A stretch of 64,000 nt of DNA from Acephala macrosclerotiorum (Eukaryota > Ascomycota > Leotiomycetes > Helotiales > Mollisiaceae). The notes under the pieces are model-generated. The model was not told the origin of the DNA. It worked only from the letters and a program-made list of their open reading frames with translations, and did not search any database. Positions 61,022 through 64,000 of this stretch are shown here, piece after piece. Each line of letters starts with the position of its first letter. Within the stretch, counting starts at the first letter, position 1. The stretch is from contig MU119238.1 in assembly GCA_014904845.1 (NCBI GenBank), positions 124,001 through 188,000 of the forward strand, written 5' to 3'. A program made the position numbers and the translations under genes.

Positions 61022-61246
61022 GAAAACGCACCCTTTTATGCTGTCTTAGTATATATGCTGCGCGCTAAGCTTGAATCCTCGCACTCTGATTAGTTCAAAT
61101 TGAGGGTACGTGATACGCACCCCTACGTTAGTGCTATATTGACTTAGGGTGCGTATCACGTACCCCCAATTTAGGCCAATCAAAGTGCGAAGATTTAAGA
61201 TTAGCGCGTAGCATATGCACTGAGACAGCATAAAAGGGTGCGTTTC
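61022..61246. mobile_element. Fold-back element, ~100-bp inverted arms
   Basis: The left arm 61022-61121 and right arm 61147-61246 are inverted copies (both start GAAA(A)CGCACCCTTTTATG), separated by about 25 bp. The differences I count are about a dozen, nearly all transitions. TA lies on the left side (61020-61021, shared with the neighbouring element) and at 61249-61250. The pair could fold into a long hairpin. Confidence 0.75.
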
Positions 61247-61666
61247 TGTAGTGGTTGCTATCGTAAATCGTGGAGAGATGATTGGTTTCACCACCCCTTG
61301 GCAACACAGCCACAACCACCTCACGATTAATATTTATTTTGGCCTATGGGTAGTAAGATCTTCCATCTCGAACTACTCAACAGGGTTAATCACCAGTAGC
61401 CGCCGAGGCTTCTTTGCGCGCATTTTGCTTGCCAAATCAAACCACTTGCGCTAAACCCATGGAATTGATTTTGTGATGCGAAATATGATTGGATATTTCT
61501 GTCGAAGGAATGGTGGTGCATGCAAATGTCCCCTATTCTAATCTTAGGTCAACTTGGATCTCGATTTTTTATAACTATCCTTCGTTCCTTTCGCATGCTA
61601 CTACTGTAAGAAATTTTGAAACCCTTCAAGTATCCGACACCGATATCACATGCCATTGTCTCCATT
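61247..61666. other. Spacer before the small TM protein gene
   Basis: No gene or repeat recognised. Confidence 0.45.
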
Positions 61667-61945
61667 ATGGCACCTACTACAGTCAATTTCCTCGTCCTCA
61701 AACGCGATTGTAAATACAGCGACGGTTATCTCTGCTATTCAATACCCCAAGGGGCCATCGCCGGAATTGTTATTGGCAGTGCCGCTTTGCTTATCGCGCT
61801 CGCTGCCGTAATATTCATCTGCATGAAGAGGCGGAGACGGGCGAAGAAGCGCAAGCTTGGAGAGGAACAAGCACAGGGAGACACAATGCAATACATGGGC
61901 TCTGCGAAACATGAGCCAATTGCTTTTAATCCGCATGCGTATTAG
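61667..61945 (+). CDS. Small single-pass membrane protein
   Basis: Single exon, 92 aa. The short N-terminus has two cysteines (RDCKYSDGYLCY), then one hydrophobic helix (GAIAGIVIGSAALLIALAAV) and a stop-transfer cluster (KRRRRAKKRK). A cytoplasmic tail ends FNPHAY. This layout is common among uncharacterised small fungal membrane proteins; no function is assigned. ATG 61667 is preferred over the TTG-initiated extension. It may have an unseen upstream exon. Confidence 0.55.
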   Translation: MAPTTVNFLVLKRDCKYSDGYLCYSIPQGAIAGIVIGSAALLIALAAVIFICMKRRRRAKKRKLGEEQAQGDTMQYMGSAKHEPIAFNPHAY

Positions 61946-62800
61946 GAAAAGTGGTGGGTATGTCGCCTGTCTCAACGCCTGGAAGTGGTACTGATTTGAA
62001 ATGGAGTAAAAAGCTGATGATGGTGGTATATTCTAGGGATCGTTGCTCGAATTTGATTTGGTTGGGGGTTTACGGGTTTTGGTTTTCTCGGATTGAATCG
62101 TGAAGTTAAACAAGAGATCGAAATGCGATAAAGCTTTTGATTCGTCGCCTCTACACCAGGTTCACAGCCTGATGCGGGGGTTTGTCAGGCGGACTTTTGA
62201 CAACTAGTCCGGAGTTCAAGGAGGGTGTGTGAGCAGTTTTTGAAGCTGGCTGTTGGAATACACTTTCCATCATCTTCCATGCCTTCATTTGGTTGAAGCT
62301 CACGTGAGCATTTCTATTCCTCCCTCATATTACCCTGCTACGGTCTCTTTATCCTTTAATATTTCCTGCTGCCATTTTTTGGTCACTGTAGTCTTTTTCA
62401 ATTACGGTGCGCATCCCGACAAGGAAATTCAGGAGCGGTTGCTACGATACGAACATGGAAAATAACTTCACTTACAAACTTCCAGCTACAAGCTATCAGC
62501 TACGTTTTATGTTGCGATTTTGAGCTGTAGGAACGGTTAGTACGTGATTAATGTCGCATAAAATGCTAGCCCGCGCGAACGATCGCAAACGCAGGATTAG
62601 GATGTTCATTTTTTTCATCATGATCACTTATGCTCATCAGTCCGTCGGTGGTGGCCAATCTGGGAGGGGTTATCACCTTGGATTGGGTCTGAGGTAGGGC
62701 TCGAAGTCGAACGTGATGTCTACGAGCGGCTTGGTCCTCACCCCCGAATCCTAAAATACCTTGGCCAGGACCGATGCCCACAAAGTCAAAGCCAGCAAGA
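61946..62800. other. Convergent intergenic region, no gene seen
   Basis: 3' flanks of the small TM gene and the phosphotransferase-like gene. Confidence 0.45.
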
Positions 62801-64000
62801 TCACTTGGGATCCGTCTCGAACATCAGGCGAAAGGGAACCCATTCGTCCTCAAATAACACCTCGGCCAAGCGCTCTTTGACCTGTTCGTCATCCCAGTCG
62901 ACCAGGATCCGCTCTTTCGACTCTTCCATTTTTCTCTCCACAAATGATTCCATTACACTTCTTTCCCTCTCACTCAATAGATGGACTCTCGTCTTCCAAA
63001 GGTCCTGCTTTACGATATCCCCTTCTCTGCTACCAAAGAATCTCTTATCCAGGTACTTCCAGAAGATCGTGTCGAAGGCCCAACTCTTCCTCGCAGCATA
63101 GTTGAGCCAGAACCGGCCAGTCTCCCAACTCTCCCGCATGTATGTAGACATTACAAATCCCTTCGACTTTGTCTCTATGCTCTCCTCGGCCTTCTCCATC
63201 GCCCGCAGCCAGGTCTCCAGGTGCACGCCATAGACCTTGGTCCAATCATCAATATTAGCGCGCCACATCTCGGGCACGTTTAGCAACAGCCACCAAGGAG
63301 GGTCAAGGGCGAACCGCGTGGGAGCGATATATGCGAATTCCCAGTCGATGATGGCAACTATGTCATCGGCTTCATTTAAGAGGATGTTACTTCCCGGAGG
63401 TCATCGCACCAAAGCCTGAAGGAGCTTGATCCGCTAGGAGCTGGGGACAGCGTCGAGGCTTGGCTCTGAGACTGGGCGGACCAGTCGTCCTCTACGAACC
63501 TGAAAGTCGACAGCCGGCCCTGTTTGGCCAGTTTGCGAAAGAGTTGGCGTGCCACGTACTTGTTCCGGCAGTCGTCCGCCGTTGTAACGAGATCGTTGTG
63601 TTGAAAGACGAATTGTGCTATGTGCATCTCCGCCAGCGCGACGTACCATTCGTCAGCAGTCCCATACGTTCTGTCCTCGGGGGGAAGGGTGGCGCGGGGG
63701 ATATTCGCGAGCTGGAGCATGTTGTTCATGTTCTGGGTTATCGGCCGTCCTGCCACTGAGAAGGCGTTCTCATCAGTCTGGGCTAGAGAGCCGATACGGG
63801 GAAAACTGGGTTCGAAGAGGTGAAGCAAGTGGACCGCCACTTTGCCGTACAAGCTCTCAAGTACATCCTCAGAAACGTCGGGATTCAGCATGTGAGCCTC
63901 GCTGGGATCTTTCTCGTTGGGCATCGCCAGCGCGTGCGACATGGATCCGCAGTTTTCGACATGTTGGATGATAATAAAAGGCCCAACTTCAGAATCCGGA
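62801..64000 (-). pseudogene. APH-like phosphotransferase, frameshifted, 5' beyond window
   Basis: The minus strand reads from the right edge (GPFIIIQHVENCGSMSHAL, the hinge-like region of fungal APH proteins) through YVALAEMHIAQF to FRLWCDDLR. There the frame shifts by one base (about 63390), giving a quick stop. NILLNEADDIVAIIDWEFAY and a long C-terminal part (WWLLLNVPEMW to FRLMFETDPK) follow in the new frame to 62801. The order matches aminoglycoside-phosphotransferase-like kinases of Pezizomycotina: catalytic loop around CDD...N, metal-binding DWEF. Substrate unknown. The single break falls between catalytic-loop residues, so the product would be dead unless this is a sequence error. Confidence 0.75.

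Overview
The window looks like nuclear DNA of a filamentous ascomycete (Pezizomycotina; the family mix would fit Leotiomycetes, but I cannot place it further). Short GT-AG introns of about 44-240 bp interrupt almost every gene. The families are fungal: Zn2Cys6 regulators, a HET-domain gene, a BCS1-like ATPase, a UstYa/DUF3328 protein and a Kex2-type repeat peptide precursor. Exon joins below were worked out by hand from splice sites, frame phase and family conservation.

Bases 1-31,000 are mostly intact genes. They are an MFS transporter end, an Nramp metal transporter, an SDR and its convergent Zn2Cys6 regulator, a PTR2 peptide transporter, and a small secreted protein gene visible only after splicing. 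Then come TFIIIC subunit 5, the PP2A B56 subunit, a Tlg1-type SNARE, a BCS1-like AAA ATPase and a small Myb/SANT-like protein. A broken Thr-rich secreted-protein gene (27.9-29.3 kb) sits beside an AT-rich element. A U6 snRNA gene lies on the minus strand at 31.05-31.16 kb.

Bases 32,700-35,000 hold a HET-domain pseudogene with one frameshift and two nonsense codons. Bases 35,400-53,500 are again intact: a CoA-transferase III/AMACR-like enzyme ending in SRL, Vps1 dynamin, ribokinase, a WDR26/Gid7-type WD40 protein, V-ATPase subunit A without an intein, and a phytanoyl-CoA dioxygenase divergent from a second Zn2Cys6 regulator.

Bases 53,900-64,000 are an accessory, decaying segment. It holds a Thr/Tyr-rich multi-pass membrane protein gene with a broken 5' part, a damaged UstYa/DUF3328 gene, and a secreted precursor with four tandem 12-13-residue repeats carrying a frameshift and a stop. 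It also has an unidentified gene remnant, two adjacent inverted-repeat elements at TA sites, a small one-TM protein, and a frameshifted APH-like phosphotransferase running off the right edge. The divergent UstYa-like gene plus repeat precursor is the layout of a dikaritin-type RiPP locus and is the most notable thing here, apparently caught in decay.
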